The notes under the pieces are model-generated. The model made no database searches, had not been told where the DNA came from, and worked only from the letters and a program-made list of their open reading frames with translations. DNA of 64,000 nucleotides from Caenorhabditis remanei (lineage: Eukaryota > Nematoda > Chromadorea > Rhabditida > Rhabditidae), in NCBI RefSeq assembly GCF_010183535.1, contig NC_071331.1:186001-250000 (forward strand). Direction: 5' to 3'. Both the position numbers and the translations under genes were made by a program. Positions 10,652 through 23,225 of the stretch are shown in pieces (the first letter of the stretch is position 1; every line of letters begins with the position of its first letter).

Positions 10652-11451
10652 TCAATTTTTTGGAAGACATTTTTTAATAGTGAAAAAGAGAGTGAAAACA
10701 ACATAGAACAACGATATACAAAACAGGGGCCATACGGCGAAAACACTGCAATTTTGGGCTTCTCCTTTTTCTATGACGAGAAAGCATAGTACAATACTGC
10801 AGATGGCACTGAAACCACAAAATTGTATATTTTTCAATTCTGCATGAAGCTCACAAGAAACTGGAGATCCCATGTAACTTGAGGATGAACTTGAACTGCT
10901 CTTTTATACTGTATGGCTCAATGCACTTGTCCGATTTGTGGCAAACGTGTATCCCGTCTTCACAATCATGACTCAAAACCACAACCTTCCCTGTGAAAGC
11001 ATTGTAAAACGAAGGATATGAGAATGTGTAGGCCGTAGCAACTAGCAACTCTATCGTTATGCACATGGATAACACAATCATAATAGGTGGAATCGCTGGT
11101 TGGGCAGGGCATGATTCTAGTTTGATGAGTCCAATTGCAAACAAGTAGACGGCGAATGGAAATATGGTGAAAAAAATTGGAAGGTTGAAATCTGAAAACG
11201 TGATTTAGTAGTCATACAACTGTAATCACAATGCAATGCACTTTCGAAAACCAACCAATTTTTTGGGTGTTTGATCACTAAACTTAAAAACATGAGTCAT
11301 ACTCTTAAAATATTGAAAAAAACAACTCACCTTTGTTTCCTGGATTGAAAACAACTTTCGGATCATTGGCGTTCTTTCTGCATAACTCACAGCTGTTCTC
11401 TCTGCATAATTCACAGCTGTTCTCCTTGCATAATTTACAATTTTCAGCCAT
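10652..11451 (-). CDS. Four-helix membrane protein with Cys-repeat N-terminus
   Basis: Three exons in phase (11451-11331, 11191-10855, 10808-10652) give 204 aa. The N-terminus is soluble and contains a tandem repeat ENSCELCRENSCELCRKN. Four hydrophobic segments follow: about residues 46-64, 75-96, 150-162 and 176-195. A Cys-containing loop (DCEDGIHVCHKSDKC) between helices 2 and 3 looks extracellular and disulfide-bonded, so the layout is tetraspan. The last exon splices in through a short intron with a GTGAGC donor, which corrects the frame. I do not recognise the family. A second four-helix protein of different sequence is encoded at 14,429. Confidence 0.75.
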
Positions 11452-11889
11452 TTATGTTGATATTTTGAATTATTTCGTCTTCTGTATGAAGGAAAGAAAC
11501 GTTATCAATCGGTTTATATTCAGTTTTGAATGTTGTAATCGACCTGTTGACGTATAATGCGAATGCTCTCAAGAAAGTTGTGGTTAAAAAAAAGTATTCC
11601 AGTGGTGATAATAACAGGAACTAGATAATATAAGGGTGATGTATGAGGCTACAGTGTAAGACGGTGTGATGATATGCAATACAGTAAAAACATCTGCATC
11701 TTGAAACTGTCGTAAAGTATCTTCATTTTTTTCTTATTGTGGATGGTTCAACTTTAAATGCCTTCCATGTTTTATTTGTTTGCTTAACATATCTTGAAAA
11801 CAAAAACATGGAGCGGAAGAAGTTCAGTTTTGAAACAAATTTTTTGGTATAAAACCTGAACGAGGTAGGGTGCTCACACCTCTTGAAAC

Positions 11890-12321
11890 ATGCATCTCTC
11901 TCATTTCTTGCTAGTTTTAATAGCCGTTGTTGTCGTGACAGCTTCAATAACAAAGCAGGTTAGAAAAATCACAATTTATTAAAGCTTAAAGTAATGGTAC
12001 AAATTGCAGGAAACAGATATCGGAATGTCTGAAAATATTAAACAACCTACCACTGAAGCTGATTTGGAAAGAAATCAGTTTTTTAAATGTCGTTTGTGTT
12101 GTCACGGCCAGGTAACTCATTTTAAAGACAGTAGGATAGACGAGTCGTTTGAAAATAACTCATTTCTAAAAAGTCTTGTTTTAAGAAATTCATCCAAGAT
12201 GCTGTTCCTATCATCGATGACCAACAAAGAACGCATCCATTAATCGTGAGTTACTTTTTGATAATTCGCTTACAATGAACATTTTCAGGAAGGATTTGGT
12301 TGCAGCATTTGCTGCAGATGA
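11890..12321 (+). CDS. Small secreted CxxCC peptide A
   Basis: Four exons in phase (11890-11958, 12010-12111, 12186-12245, 12289-12321) give 87 aa. A signal peptide (residues 1-18, LLVLIAVVVVTAS) is followed by an acidic spacer and two cysteine boxes, KCRLCC near residue 53 and CSICCR at the extreme C-terminus. The same plan is found in the gene at 13,701 (NCHFCC and CGMCCDW), so the two are probably old paralogues. The final coding exon has only ten codons, carrying the whole second box. No dibasic processing sites frame the boxes. Likely a disulfide-rich secreted mini-protein of unknown role. The family was not recognised. Confidence 0.7.
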
Positions 12322-12668
12322 TTGTGTTCACATTTACGAAGAAAATCAAATGAAAAAATTATTCCTTTCCAATTTCTGAAAACTTTAATAAATATTCAAC
12401 TCTCTTTCGTTTCTTTCAGATTCCCAATTCTCTCCTGACAATGTCATTTCCTAAAACGTTGTAGCTCTCAAAGGCCAAAAACCAATATCTCTGAATCTCA
12501 TAAAAGAAGACACAATACCTGAAATTATCATAACAATGTGATCTCGATATGCTTTGTTGGTATCTTTCTATTGAAACTTTTACTTTTGAATTGTTGTTAT
12601 ATCATGTGTTCCTTTTTTCCCACAAATAAAACGCACTTTTTGAAGCTTTTTATCATTCGTCCTGTAAA
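12322..12668. other. Short intergenic spacer
   Basis: 3' flank of the CxxCC peptide gene (aataaa at about 12,387) and the promoter of the NTF2-like gene. No gene seen. Confidence 0.5.
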
Positions 12669-13349
12669 ATGAATTTCTGCTCTTCATTTTACTTTCTTGT
12701 ATTTTTTCTTATTATTCATGGATTGAAAGACACGGTGAGTTTTCCAAAAAATTCTCAACACCCCAGTTTTTTCAACTTTCAGAATGCATATGTCACCAAA
12801 AACATCACTGTCGATAGAGCAGTGGATCAAATGTTACTGAAGATTGAAAGTGCAGTTCGTCATCGGAACACAACAGAGTTCGAATCCTTCTTCTCCCCAA
12901 AATTCGATTCAGAATGTACGTGGAAATTTCTTGAAATGAAAAAAGGATTGTGGAGAAAATGCAAAAATATTCAGTTTGAGCTTTGATAATTTTGAAACCT
13001 AGTTGTTTAAAACAATAAATATTTCAAACGGCAAGTTCTTTCTTTCAATTTCAGCATGGTTCGATCGCTACTACTCAGAACTTTCGGAGAGTCAGTTGCA
13101 AACTTTTGTGGTGAGCTTTTGTTATAATGCTTTCAGATAGTTTCTGTAATTTCAGTTCTCAACCAAAGTTAGTTTCAGCTCCGACGTTTCGGCCATGTGG
13201 ATGCTCGTGGTAAAGACTACAAGTTCAAGTTTTCCGAGTCTCATAATGTCACTGATAAACTTCTGTTGCGTTCATTCATTGCATGGACCAAAGGGACACC
13301 GACCAACCAGTTTGCAATTCAGACGATTCGATACTATGGAGAGTACTGA
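12669..13349 (+). CDS. Secreted NTF2-like domain protein
   Basis: Four exons (12669-12734, 12783-12915, 13055-13110, 13179-13349) give 141 aa. A signal peptide (residues 1-18) is followed by a compact domain. Helix-rich start VDRAVDQMLLKIESAV, an aromatic loop WFDRYYSEL, and a C-terminal beta-rich end (DYKFKFSESH ... QFAIQTIRYYGEY) resemble nematode secreted NTF2-like proteins. The last acceptor is a choice: 13,178 gives the NTF2-like frame and a natural stop, whereas one at 13,154 gives an unlikely frame. Function unknown, presumably ligand binding in an extracellular space. Family call is by pattern only. Confidence 0.65.
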
Positions 13350-13700
13350 ATATATTCGTTAACTATGTTTTCCTTAGATGAATTATTTTAGGTATTGTGC
13401 AAAACTTGGGAACATTGGGTGAATAAATAAATTGTTTATACGCAAATTTTTCTAGAAAAAAGAATGATTATGACACTACGAACTCAAAGCCCAGTTGATA
13501 CAGTAACGTTTGTATTGTGACCAGTCTAGTAAAAAGAAATGCATTCAAACAAACAAAGTTTAGTTTTCAACAAAAAAATGCTCATTTCATCATTTGCTTC
13601 TCACTCATTTTAAAATCAAAACAAAAACAAGCGGAAGAAATAAAGATAAGAATTTGTATAAAATTGAGTCAATCAGTACCAACAGCACCATTCCTTCGAT
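13350..13700. other. Intergenic spacer
   Basis: AT-rich, no exon seen. Contains the promoter of the second CxxCC gene. Confidence 0.5.
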
Positions 13701-14052
13701 ATGAAGACGTTTGTTCTTCTTCTAGCTACTCTAGGAGTTGCAGCTGTATATAGTGCTCCTCCAGGTTCTTCTGGAGTCGTAGCAGAGAAGGTAACTCACA
13801 CAACACTTTTTTGACGCTCACTCGTAACACTGAGTTTCAGGCTGCTCAAAAATCGGTCTTCATTCCATTCGATTCGGCCAAAGACCTTGGACCATTGAAC
13901 GAAAAGATTAATTGTCATTTTTGCTGCTTCAGTAAACTGGTACTTGTTTCATTGTGTTATCAGAATTACGAATTGATTTCTTATAGGAATTGGATGCTGA
14001 AAACGTTCATCCTCAAAAAGACAATGCGTGTGGTATGTGTTGTGACTGGTGA
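13701..14052 (+). CDS. Small secreted CxxCC peptide B
   Basis: Three phase-0 exons (13701-13790, 13841-13939, 13987-14052) give 84 aa. The signal peptide is clear (MKTFVLLLATLGVAAVYSA). The body has one cysteine box NCHFCC near residue 54 and a second, CGMCCDW, at the end. Introns fall at equivalent places to peptide A: after the leader and after box 1. Peptide A has one extra intron. Composition and layout fit a secreted, disulfide-linked mini-protein. Unknown function. It may be mis-annotated as the longer open frame that runs through the second intron. Confidence 0.72.
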
Positions 14053-14428
14053 TAATTTTGAACATTGTGTCTCATATTAAAATAAAAAATGAATAAAGTT
14101 TGTTTATTTATTTGTTTGCCCATTCTATAATAACATCAATTGAAATTATTTCCTAGGACAGTGTGAGACCATTCTAATGATACCAGTCGAGCATTCCTTT
14201 TATGTCCTGTTTGACAACTGAATGTTAAGACATCAAAAACTGACTATATTGTTTCCCTATCATCAATGCCTCGTAGAAGTGTATCCTGTAAACATTTTGA
14301 TTGACACATTCCTCTCAATTGAACTTTTTTAGTCGAAAAGCTATAGTTTCTTATCAGTTGTGACGCCTGCTTCACCTGATTCTTGCCACTCAAACAATCG
14401 ATTGCTTTTCTCTTATTGAAATGAGAAA
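14053..14428. other. Intergenic spacer
   Basis: Poly(A) signal aataaa near 14,092 for the peptide gene, otherwise nothing recognised. Confidence 0.5.
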
Positions 14429-15114
14429 ATGTCTTTGAACGCAATTGACCTTGAAGCGTTACACACGCCTGAAACAAGAAATGAAGATTTTGAGAATCTG
14501 AAGCAGAGGGAGTACGGATTCTGTGAGTGTTTTTTTTCTACTGGCACCAACCATGATTCTATTTCTTTTTCAGCAATTCTCTACATTTTCATCACATTTG
14601 TAGCAATTCAATTTGCCTCTTTATTCCTGATTCTGGGTTTATCCGATTACAAAACTTGTTCGGCAGACTCAAGAGTCCGAATTTGGATGATGTTAGTTGG
14701 TGCTCTATTATTATTGGAACGAGGAATCGCTATTCGGCGTCAAATTGCAAGAACCAACTTCCACAATTATAAATTTCAATCTTTGGAAAATGAGGACTGG
14801 AAACATGAAATGCAAAGAAAAAAATTGAAGTCTAGACCGGTTTCACAGGATTTCATTTGGCTGCTTCTAGTGGTCTTGTGAGTTTGCTACTTTCTCAAGA
14901 TAAGGGAATTCTAGATTTTTTCAGATCAGTGATTGGTTTGACCTGGCTTCTCAATATACCTACAAACGGTGCCTGTGACGCTTTGATCTTCTATCCCGTG
15001 TTCATTTTTTCAACTTTTGTACTTTCATCCTGCATCTTCACTGTTATCTTTGCGAGTCTGTGCTTTTGTTCAAGAAAGTTGTTTTGTTGTTGTTGTAATA
15101 AGAGTAGGAGATGA
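14429..15114 (+). CDS. TMEM272-like four-helix membrane protein
   Basis: Three exons in phase (14429-14522, 14574-14877, 14925-15114) give 195 aa. A soluble acidic N-terminus of about 30 residues is followed by four hydrophobic helices (about 33-53, 68-84, 130-148 and 162-182). Between helices 2 and 3 is a long charged loop (SLENEDWKHEMQRKKLKSR). The C-terminus ends in a cysteine cluster (KLFCCCCNKSRR), which could be palmitoylated. The DYKTCSA motif after helix 1 is like nematode TMEM272-type proteins; function unknown. Weaker alternative: an unrelated tetraspan. Confidence 0.7.
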
Positions 15115-15175
15115 TTTTAAAATCGTTTTTGTGAATATTTTGTAGAAAAATTAGAAAATAAACGATGATATGAGT

Positions 15176-16345
15176 TTATGCGTCTCTCGAGCTTCCATTT
15201 GACTGATAATGTGGTTGAACTGACGATGGTTTCTTGCTGCAGCAACATATCGTTTTGAATATGACAGTCACATTTCTTTTGTTACAACTCAAGTATAATA
15301 ACTGTATGATAAAAGGAATCACAATAAAATCGATTAAAACCAAAATCAGGGTAATCAAGATGATTGGAAATCGATAGGAATAAAGAAGAACTCCGAGTGG
15401 GATTGTGGCCTGAAAACTTTAGCCATTAGAAGTTTTAAACTGGTGCTCTTACAATTTTCCACAACGTAGTCGACAGCGTCAGCCAAAGAATGTATCTTTG
15501 AGGTTTACTAAGTTGAATTCTAAGTGGGATCTTTGACTTTTTACTGCTTATCAACAAGGGAATGTACAACAACGATGAAGTCAGAGAAATGATGTTGAAT
15601 ATGATGAACATGGCCTGGAAGTGTTGATTCAAAAATATATAAGAGAATTGCCTACCGAATACTTCAGTTTGATATTAGACGACTCCTCATCCGAACACAA
15701 TTTTAGAAAACATTTGGCATAAATCACAATACTTGCAATTTCTTTCACAAAAAAAACCAAATAAATAAGTGCGATCCATCTATGCATAACTTTTTGAACG
15801 AATAAAACAAATTTTTCAGAAGATGGAAAAAAATGAGAAAAAAGTTTTGATATTGCCAAAATAACACATATAAACTGGTATACTTGAATGATCACATGAA
15901 GGATTATAATAGACAAGAAGGCAGGAGTCGCAGAAGCAATAGTCACCAATCTGCAAAGATAAGTACGTGTTTTTACAGACTTGATTTGATTGAAGTAAAG
16001 TAACTCACGATGAGTGGACGCCGGAGTAGAGAAAATACAATAATGTCGCTAAAATCACAGAAAGGAAAAAGAAGATCTTCTTTACCATTTTGTAGAAATG
16101 GTTTGTGAACCGATACTCAAATATCTAGAAGTAACTACCTAAATAATCATAAATAAGTCATTCAAACTTACTTCATTATCTCTTTCCCTGTTAACTCTAT
16201 GAACATAAGCATACAATGGAAAGCATAATATCAGAAATAGCAAGAGAATGCCAATAGTAATGAAAAAAGCGTAAACCTGTTCTATCCCAATTTTGGAAAG
16301 ATAGAGAAGCACTAAGAGCTCAAAAGGAATTGGTGCTGGATCCAT
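15176..16345 (-). CDS. Serpentine receptor class Z (srz-like) chemoreceptor
   Basis: Five exons in phase (16345-16172, 16124-16009, 15950-15656, 15614-15453, 15409-15176) give 326 aa. Seven hydrophobic helices are visible. The first is followed by YVHRVNRERDNE and then NHFYKMVKK, the signature I know from nematode SRZ receptors. The C-terminal tail has CCCSKK and ends SSRDA. SRZ members are rapidly evolving presumed odour receptors on ciliated sensory neurons. No frameshift or stop was found, so this copy looks intact. The start is the first ATG giving a full first helix. Confidence 0.8.
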
Positions 16346-16802
16346 CTCTTCAGAAATGAGTTGTGACAAAATTCAGTCAAATTTGTGCACCTGTTTTGTT
16401 GAGTTGAGATAATCAAATCAAAGGCCAGAAAGAGTAACAGGGTTAAAACATGAATAAGTAGGATAGTAGGCGTGTTTTATAATTGGTTTGAGTGAGTGCG
16501 TGCAAGTTTGTTAAGTAAATTTATATGAGGTCGATAACAAGTTAGTTGAGATGGAATTTTGTTCCTTTTACTCAGTGAAGGACAGCTTCGTGATTTTGGA
16601 TGATTCGTTTCAGATTTTTTCCGGATACAGTTTGTGCGGAAACCGCATTTGTAGGTTCAAGTTAATGCAAAACAATTGTGTGATAACTTGAAGCTTTATT
16701 ATTCTTGTATATTTATACACACGAGATTCAAGAAAAAGAGACTTGCAAGGTCAAGGAAAGCATTATTTTTTGAGAGCAGACAAAGCAGACATGAACAAAA
16801 AT
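16346..16802. other. Intergenic spacer
   Basis: Between the srz promoter side and the 3' end of the GPCR gene. No exon seen. A possible poly(A) region for the downstream gene lies near 16,700. Confidence 0.45.
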
Positions 16803-19152
16803 TTACAAAAATGAGTCGTCGTTGGTTGATGATTTTTCATTGAGAAGGTATGTTTCAGTGCAGACAGATGCTGAAAGAATATTCATTTTCATCAGTGTTA
16901 TGCCTGAATTGAACTCACATTCAGTATCCGATTGTTTGATTCTTATTTGTTCACGAGCCAACAAATTAGTTCTCTGTTTTGGATTGCTAGTTTCATTGGA
17001 GTAGTGGACAAGAGAACGAGGAGTGGAGAAACACGGGATTAGCTCAGAGAGGCGGCTGTAAGTATATATTTTTCTTGAGAATATTTATCACATCATCCAA
17101 ATAACAAATCTGTTGTCCTTTCAGAGCGTATAATTTGTGAGTCAAAAATTTTTAGAATTCTCTGATTTTCAAGAAGTAATCTAAAATTATAGAAAACAAT
17201 ACGGCCCACGCATTTCAGTAATCACTCTGTTTTGTTGTTAGGTAACTCACGTTTTGACCATTTCACGGAATTTGTCAGAGAACACCAAATAGACGAAGAA
17301 AGAGAGAGAAACGTTGCAGAGACCAAGGAAAACGGCTGAAAATACAGACTTCATGGTTATGTTCTCCAGCTTATCAGAACTCACCAATAGTATTCCAAAC
17401 ACAAATAGCTGGTTCATTTGTCACAGCCGGTCCAAAAATAGTGGCATAGAGAAAAACTGGGATTGGAGGAAGTTCCGCGATGAGTTGAAGGCCAGTAGTA
17501 ATCAGTGTAATACGAGTTACACACCGTTTTTCAGCACTGGAAAAAGTGAGGTGATTATATAGTGATTACAGTACAGCAACATACGTAAAATGGGAAACAA
17601 AATCAGTTTTCTTTAAAACCAACTTCCACAAAATTGATGCAGCCATGAAAAGAAGAAGACACATTGGAACGACAATTGCCAAAAGGAGATTTGCAAATGT
17701 ATGGATTTTTTCGAGACAGATCATTATGAAATCTGGAAAATGACTATGACGAAGTCTACGCAGTGTGGGTGGGATCATAGATACTTTTAGACCTAAACGT
17801 ATGTCTTTTCTTACCTTCAGAAGCATGGATAGTTGGAATGACACGATTGCAATGCGTTGACATTGTGACACTTCGATTGAACTTATACATCAACGCCAAC
17901 AAAGCACCAACCGAGATAATGATCATATAGCTTCGTGAGAGATTCCGTTTGGTACACAAACTTTTAGAATGAGAAGGAAAGAACACGTGAAGATAACATT
18001 CTGCAGTCATCAACACTGTCAGCCTAGAAATATGAGTCTAAAGAGTGAGAGAGTACATCGAAAGGCACACTAACCACATCGCGCAAAATCCGAAAAGATT
18101 CACAAAATAAATCTGATATGGATAGTAAATCCAGTAGAGCTCGTCAATGTGTGAACCGGAGTCCCATGCAGACACGATACGTAATGCTTGTGGAAGCATA
18201 CAGATCAATGTGAGAGAGTTCATGAGCTGAAATAATTATAGTTTGAAGACATGATATCACTTGATATCACTCACCAATCTAGTACAGAGCATTCTGATAG
18301 CAATGTAATACTTGATATGGTCAGAGTTGTAGATCAGAAGATTGACAACATTTCCGAACAGGGCCAGCAAGAATACAAAGATGAATCCATATCCAACAAG
18401 CCAGGTGTACAATGTACGGTTCTCACAAGAGTTTGCGAGACGGTCACACTCTTCTTGTTGAGCTCTGTTGATTCTGTCAATTAGCTCCTGAAGTGGATCA
18501 TCAGCAGATTCCACCGGAGATGTGGTGGGGGTAATGGTGGAGTTGCTTGCAACTGCTGCCACGTGGAACATTAGACGCTGGAAAAAAGTTGTTCACTTTT
18601 CTATAGATAGTGTTGATTGCTGAATATATGGTTTAATTCAAAAGTAATAGAGCCACGTATATCTAGGTCTTATTGAAAAAAAATATTATCTCATAATAAT
18701 AATAATAAATATTCATTAATTTCGAGAAATTACAGGGAAAATGTGAAAAACGTGGGAATATGGTAGCTGGAGTTCAGAAAAGTGGGAAACCTTGAAAGTT
18801 AGAAACAAATCACAAACGTTCAGCAAGAAAAGAAACATAGGAAATATCCCCCTTCAATTTTCTATTCAAAAAGGAGAAAAGAACGAAAATAGCATATTTC
18901 CCATAAAATTTATGACCTTTTCTTTTTTCTTCCTTCCTGTTACAAAATGATGTTTCTATAGAAATAAGAGCCGTAAATTTTAAAAATTTTCTTGTTTTAT
19001 TTTTAGCATTAGTTATGGTTTATATTTCAGCATTGAGAATAAAAAAATAGAACGACAGAATGACTCACCGCGATTGGATCCAAACTCAATATCGGAGCAA
19101 TCATTGCTGGTGGTGATGGAGCATCTTCAGTTTCGTTGAACGTTGAGTTCAT
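16803..19152 (-). CDS. Rhodopsin-type GPCR, neuropeptide receptor-like
   Basis: Nine exons in phase (19152-19069, 18577-18275, 18226-18075, 18023-17815, 17732-17585, 17536-17385, 17335-17251, 17055-16919, 16870-16803) give 445 aa. The extracellular N-terminus is about 100 residues long with several N-glycosylation sites (NST, NET, NRT). Helix 1 has GNVVNLLIY. The cytoplasmic end of helix 3 reads AECYLHVF where DRY is usual. Helix 7 ends NVSLSFFVYLVFSDKFREM, an NPxxY-like position without the proline. The cytoplasmic tail is about 65 residues. It resembles nematode FMRFamide-type (FRPR) receptors, but I would not fix a subfamily. An acceptor 22 bases before the ATG suggests trans-splicing. Confidence 0.82.
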
Positions 19153-22100
19153 TTTCGGTGAAAACCGATGTCCTGAAAAAATCAAGTGAAGAATGAAGAA
19201 ACTGGAGCCAAATGAGACAAAGACTCCGCCCACAACGAGGCCAATTAAAGGGGCGGAGTTTGAGTCTCGAGAGCGTAGGATTTCTGGTCGGATAACACCT
19301 AGAATTAAGTGTAATTTGGAAAATTTTAGAAGCAGAATTTCGAGATATCACAAGATAAATGAATGGCTATATTTTGTGAATTCTTAGAAAACTTGGTTTT
19401 GTTATTCTAACATTTCGAAATGAAATTATTGTTTTGATAACGAAAAGAAGAGAGAACGCATGAGCAGAAGAATGGAAGATGAACGTTTTTTACATTTGAA
19501 AATGTATTTAAAAACGTAAAAGATTATACAACGGAAGGGGGGACAGAACTACAAAAACTTCCGATTGAAGTTCTGCAATTTGGAATATGATATTATTGGT
19601 CGATATTAACACTTGTCAGGGGTGTTAAAGACGCATCTAATTTGTACTAAATGGTCTCGAAGCGGAAAAAATGATTTGCCTTGGCACGAATTCGTGAACC
19701 AATAATACTAAATAGTGATAACAAATAAAAGTTGCATAAAAACATATTTCTCCTAAGTTTCTTCAATAAAGTATCATTCCATCTACAGGGATTTCGAAAC
19801 AAGCTCAACGAAGGATTCAGTGACTCGGACGCACTCCACAAATAGAAAATACTAAACCCTTCTCTATCCGGCCTAAGACTAAATGTAGGCGAGAAAGGAT
19901 GATCCGGAAAGTTCTTGGTGTGATGGATTAGAATAAAGTAATCAATCTTTGCGCTTCTTGCACTAACACATACATCGAAGATTTCAGAGCCATCTCTGCA
20001 TACGGCTCAAAAATTTTATTTATGAACGGGTGTCCTGCTTTCGAATTTTTTTGAACCTGGATTAACGAATTCAAAAAAAGGGAACAATGGAGGTACGTGA
20101 GGAAAAACAAGTTGAAAGCAAAAGGGATCAAATATATTAGATGTGCAGATAATACATTTTGGTCTAGAAATATGTACATCATTCTCTAGTTATCTGACAA
20201 ATGATAATCCACTAGTTGAGTTTAGTATGAACTTGGTTGAAGTTACAACATGATTGTAGCTGTTCAGATAAGCCAGTTCACTATTCTTTGAAATGAAGCA
20301 CAAACTTTAAAATCTATCACTCCTTTCTAAGATTCTGGAGTTCTGAAGGTGTCGTCTCCACATCAAAGATCAACTAACTTTCTAGGGGACTAGTTGTGTC
20401 AAGTCCATCATTTATTCATTTTCTTCTTTCCTTTGTTCTATCTTGGGCGGTCTATAAGAAGAAGGAGAAGAAGAATCTAGTCGGATACAAGAAGCACCTA
20501 CATTCACAGTTGATACCTTTTGATATACCCTATTTTCTGACAAAAATAGAATAAGTGAGAAAAATATTTTGAATTTCGAAAATATGCATAATTAGTCAAT
20601 TTAAGAAATGAAAAGGGCTATAAAAGGAGTGGGAGGAATGAAGAAATTAAAAATTCTGGAAGGATGAATTGACAACAATAGGGAGGGCAATAAGGGAAAA
20701 AAGAACAATTTGCACTGGGGGGGAGAAGGTGTTTCAAGATTTTGAGATATTTTAATGTGAACACACAGAGAACATACCTATACAAACCAAAGATTCTCGC
20801 GCATTCAGACACAATAAATCAAGCTTTGGCATTTTCTCTAAACCAAAAAATCCGAACATTCACATATGGGTAAAAAATAGCCAAATCAATCTTCCACTCT
20901 TTTCCAATCTCCGGATTTTTTTCATTTTTTCCATTTCCGTCAGGCGTCCAGCTTGAAATTAATGACAAACGGAGCACAATTTCTTACTTTTCGCATTAAC
21001 CGAATCTCTTTGTTTTGAGAAGAAATGAGTAGGGTAAATGGATATATTTGGAGAGAACACTAAAGAGGCGGTGGCATTACGAACAAGGTGGTCATTACGA
21101 GGAACCTACATACATATGAGAAGAGAGTGAACATATTTCATCCACATATACTTTAAGACAGTGAATAACACTTTGAAATGGTGTGTTATTAGGAATCTAT
21201 GAACTGAAATTCAATACTTTTTTTTTCTCTGAAAAAGGAACACACTGATGTTTGGCTTTCTGAACATTCAAATACTTAGTATTCATCTCAATTCCGGTTA
21301 AAAAACAGTCAACATTAATAATATGATATTACTGTAAAAAATATAATTTTGTGTACAACTTGAACCATGTAATCTAGTCACTTAGTGTTTCAAACAAATA
21401 TTTTGAAGTACAATATCATTTGCACTTTTCTGCAAAAAATTTTCAAAAATGCATGCACACTTCTGTAGATGCCCTGTAATTTTATATCAAACTAACAAAT
21501 TTCCTTCCATCGTCATATTTTTCTTAAAATTAAACTTCTGAACTTTGAAAGGGACTCGACAATACTACAGCGAGATTTCGTTTTGCAAAACATTTGCAAA
21601 AAATTAAAGTTCTCTATCTGCAATATATTCAGTTTGCCATCGTAGCCTCGTGAGCGGCATTCAATCTTCAATCTCCTGGTTTCTCTCACTTTTTTGCATT
21701 TTCTACCAAAACTCTTGCAGAAATAATTGGCGAAATGAGAAAATGGGAAAACTTTTTTTTTTACTTTTCCAATTAAGTAAATCGGAAAGATTTTAGATTA
21801 AAATTGAAAAAAGGAGAGTTGATGGAAAAACTCAGAGGGAAAACCTTTTAAAAAGTAAAAAGTTCGAAAAACTAACAGAACCGAAAAAAGGAAAGAAACA
21901 CTCAAATTTCACATCCCATTAGATTTGAATGAATTGGTTCAAATGACCCACCTCGTCTCGTCTTTCTTGTCTTTTGGAAAGTTTTCAAAAATCATAAAAT
22001 TTTGATCTATCTAGAAAAATTTTATTGAGTTCAATTAGTAAAGCTCCCAAAACAGAATACAATCGCACAGTTTTTAGTTGAAAATGTTCAACTTTTTTAT

Positions 22101-23225
22101 GGTGCCATTGCCTCAACGATTATCTCACAATGTCAAATGCTTATGGAGTGTGTAGATCAGAAATAGAGCTTCATTTTTGTAGTTGACAACTTTTTTGTGC
22201 AAACCCTTCCTGAAAAGTTACAGATCATCAAAGTATACTACTCTCCCCTTCTAGCACTGAAAAGGGCATTTAATTGACTTTTTGTCGATTTATATTTTCA
22301 AAGGATTTGCCCATACGAATAAATTATCGACTACAAAAATGAAGCTCTACACTTGATCTACTTACTCCAGAAACATTATGCTTTGCCCGGCTCGGAACTT
22401 CTATGGATTTTCAGCAAAACTTGTTTCGATTCTGCCTGATAACAGATGCAAATACCTATGTATCATTTGAGCTATTAACCAGCCCGATACGATTTTTTGA
22501 AGAGAGTTATTTAATAAAAACCGATGGCCCGACATGGCCCGGTTTGCAAGTATGAATTGCAAGATAATCAGTGAGGCTGAGGAACTCTCAAAAAGTGGAA
22601 ATTTTCTACAAAAACTGCAAGTGCGAAATGATCTGAAAATCTGTTACTATAAGTTGACATGTGCTGTTGATCCTAGCTGTTTCCTAATATTCATGACACT
22701 GTATTTGTCCCAAAGCATTTTAAGTTATACTCGGTGGTGTTTGATTTTCTTTTTTTAAGATTCTTTCATCGTTTTTCAAATAAATAAAGTTGATATCACC
22801 CCAGTTAGATAACACACATCTCAAATACTCAATATTTTGCTCTCAGTGATCTCCGATTATGAAGAAGCATCTAGTTCGACCTTTCACCCTCATTCCTCCT
22901 TTTCCATCAATTAAATTTCCCCTCCCATCAGCACTTCTCTTCTTCTCTCTCTCCGTATCGCTCCGCTTCTCTTTTTTCCGAAAGCACATTGAAACATGTG
23001 CTCATTTATCTGTTGAAATAAGTCTATTGAACTCAAAAAGAGACAACTGTCAATTCCCGTCTCTTCGTTTTTCAGTTCATTTGGTTTCTTATCACAATCA
23101 CTGATTGGTTATTTGTGTATGTGTGCGCTATAAAACAACCACGCATTTTGACTGAAAATTGAATTTTTCTTTTTCTAACTTCGAGATTGTATGTATCAAT
23201 TGAATGTTTTCAGAGAAAAAGCCAA
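19153..23225. other. 4 kb gene-free interval
   Basis: Upstream of the GPCR gene. Only short spurious frames. Holds one copy of the large palindromic repeat (about 22,070-22,395) and a GGCCCG motif near 22,520. Some of it is probably GPCR regulatory DNA, but no motif stands out. Confidence 0.5.
22070..22395. repeat. Palindromic repeat family, copy 1
   Basis: gttgaaaatgttcaac and catttttgtagttgacaac on the left, mirrored by ctacaaaaatgaagctctac on the right. The same units occur at about 26,715-26,872, 35,735-36,045, 37,915-38,305 and 46,393-46,770. Confidence 0.7.
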
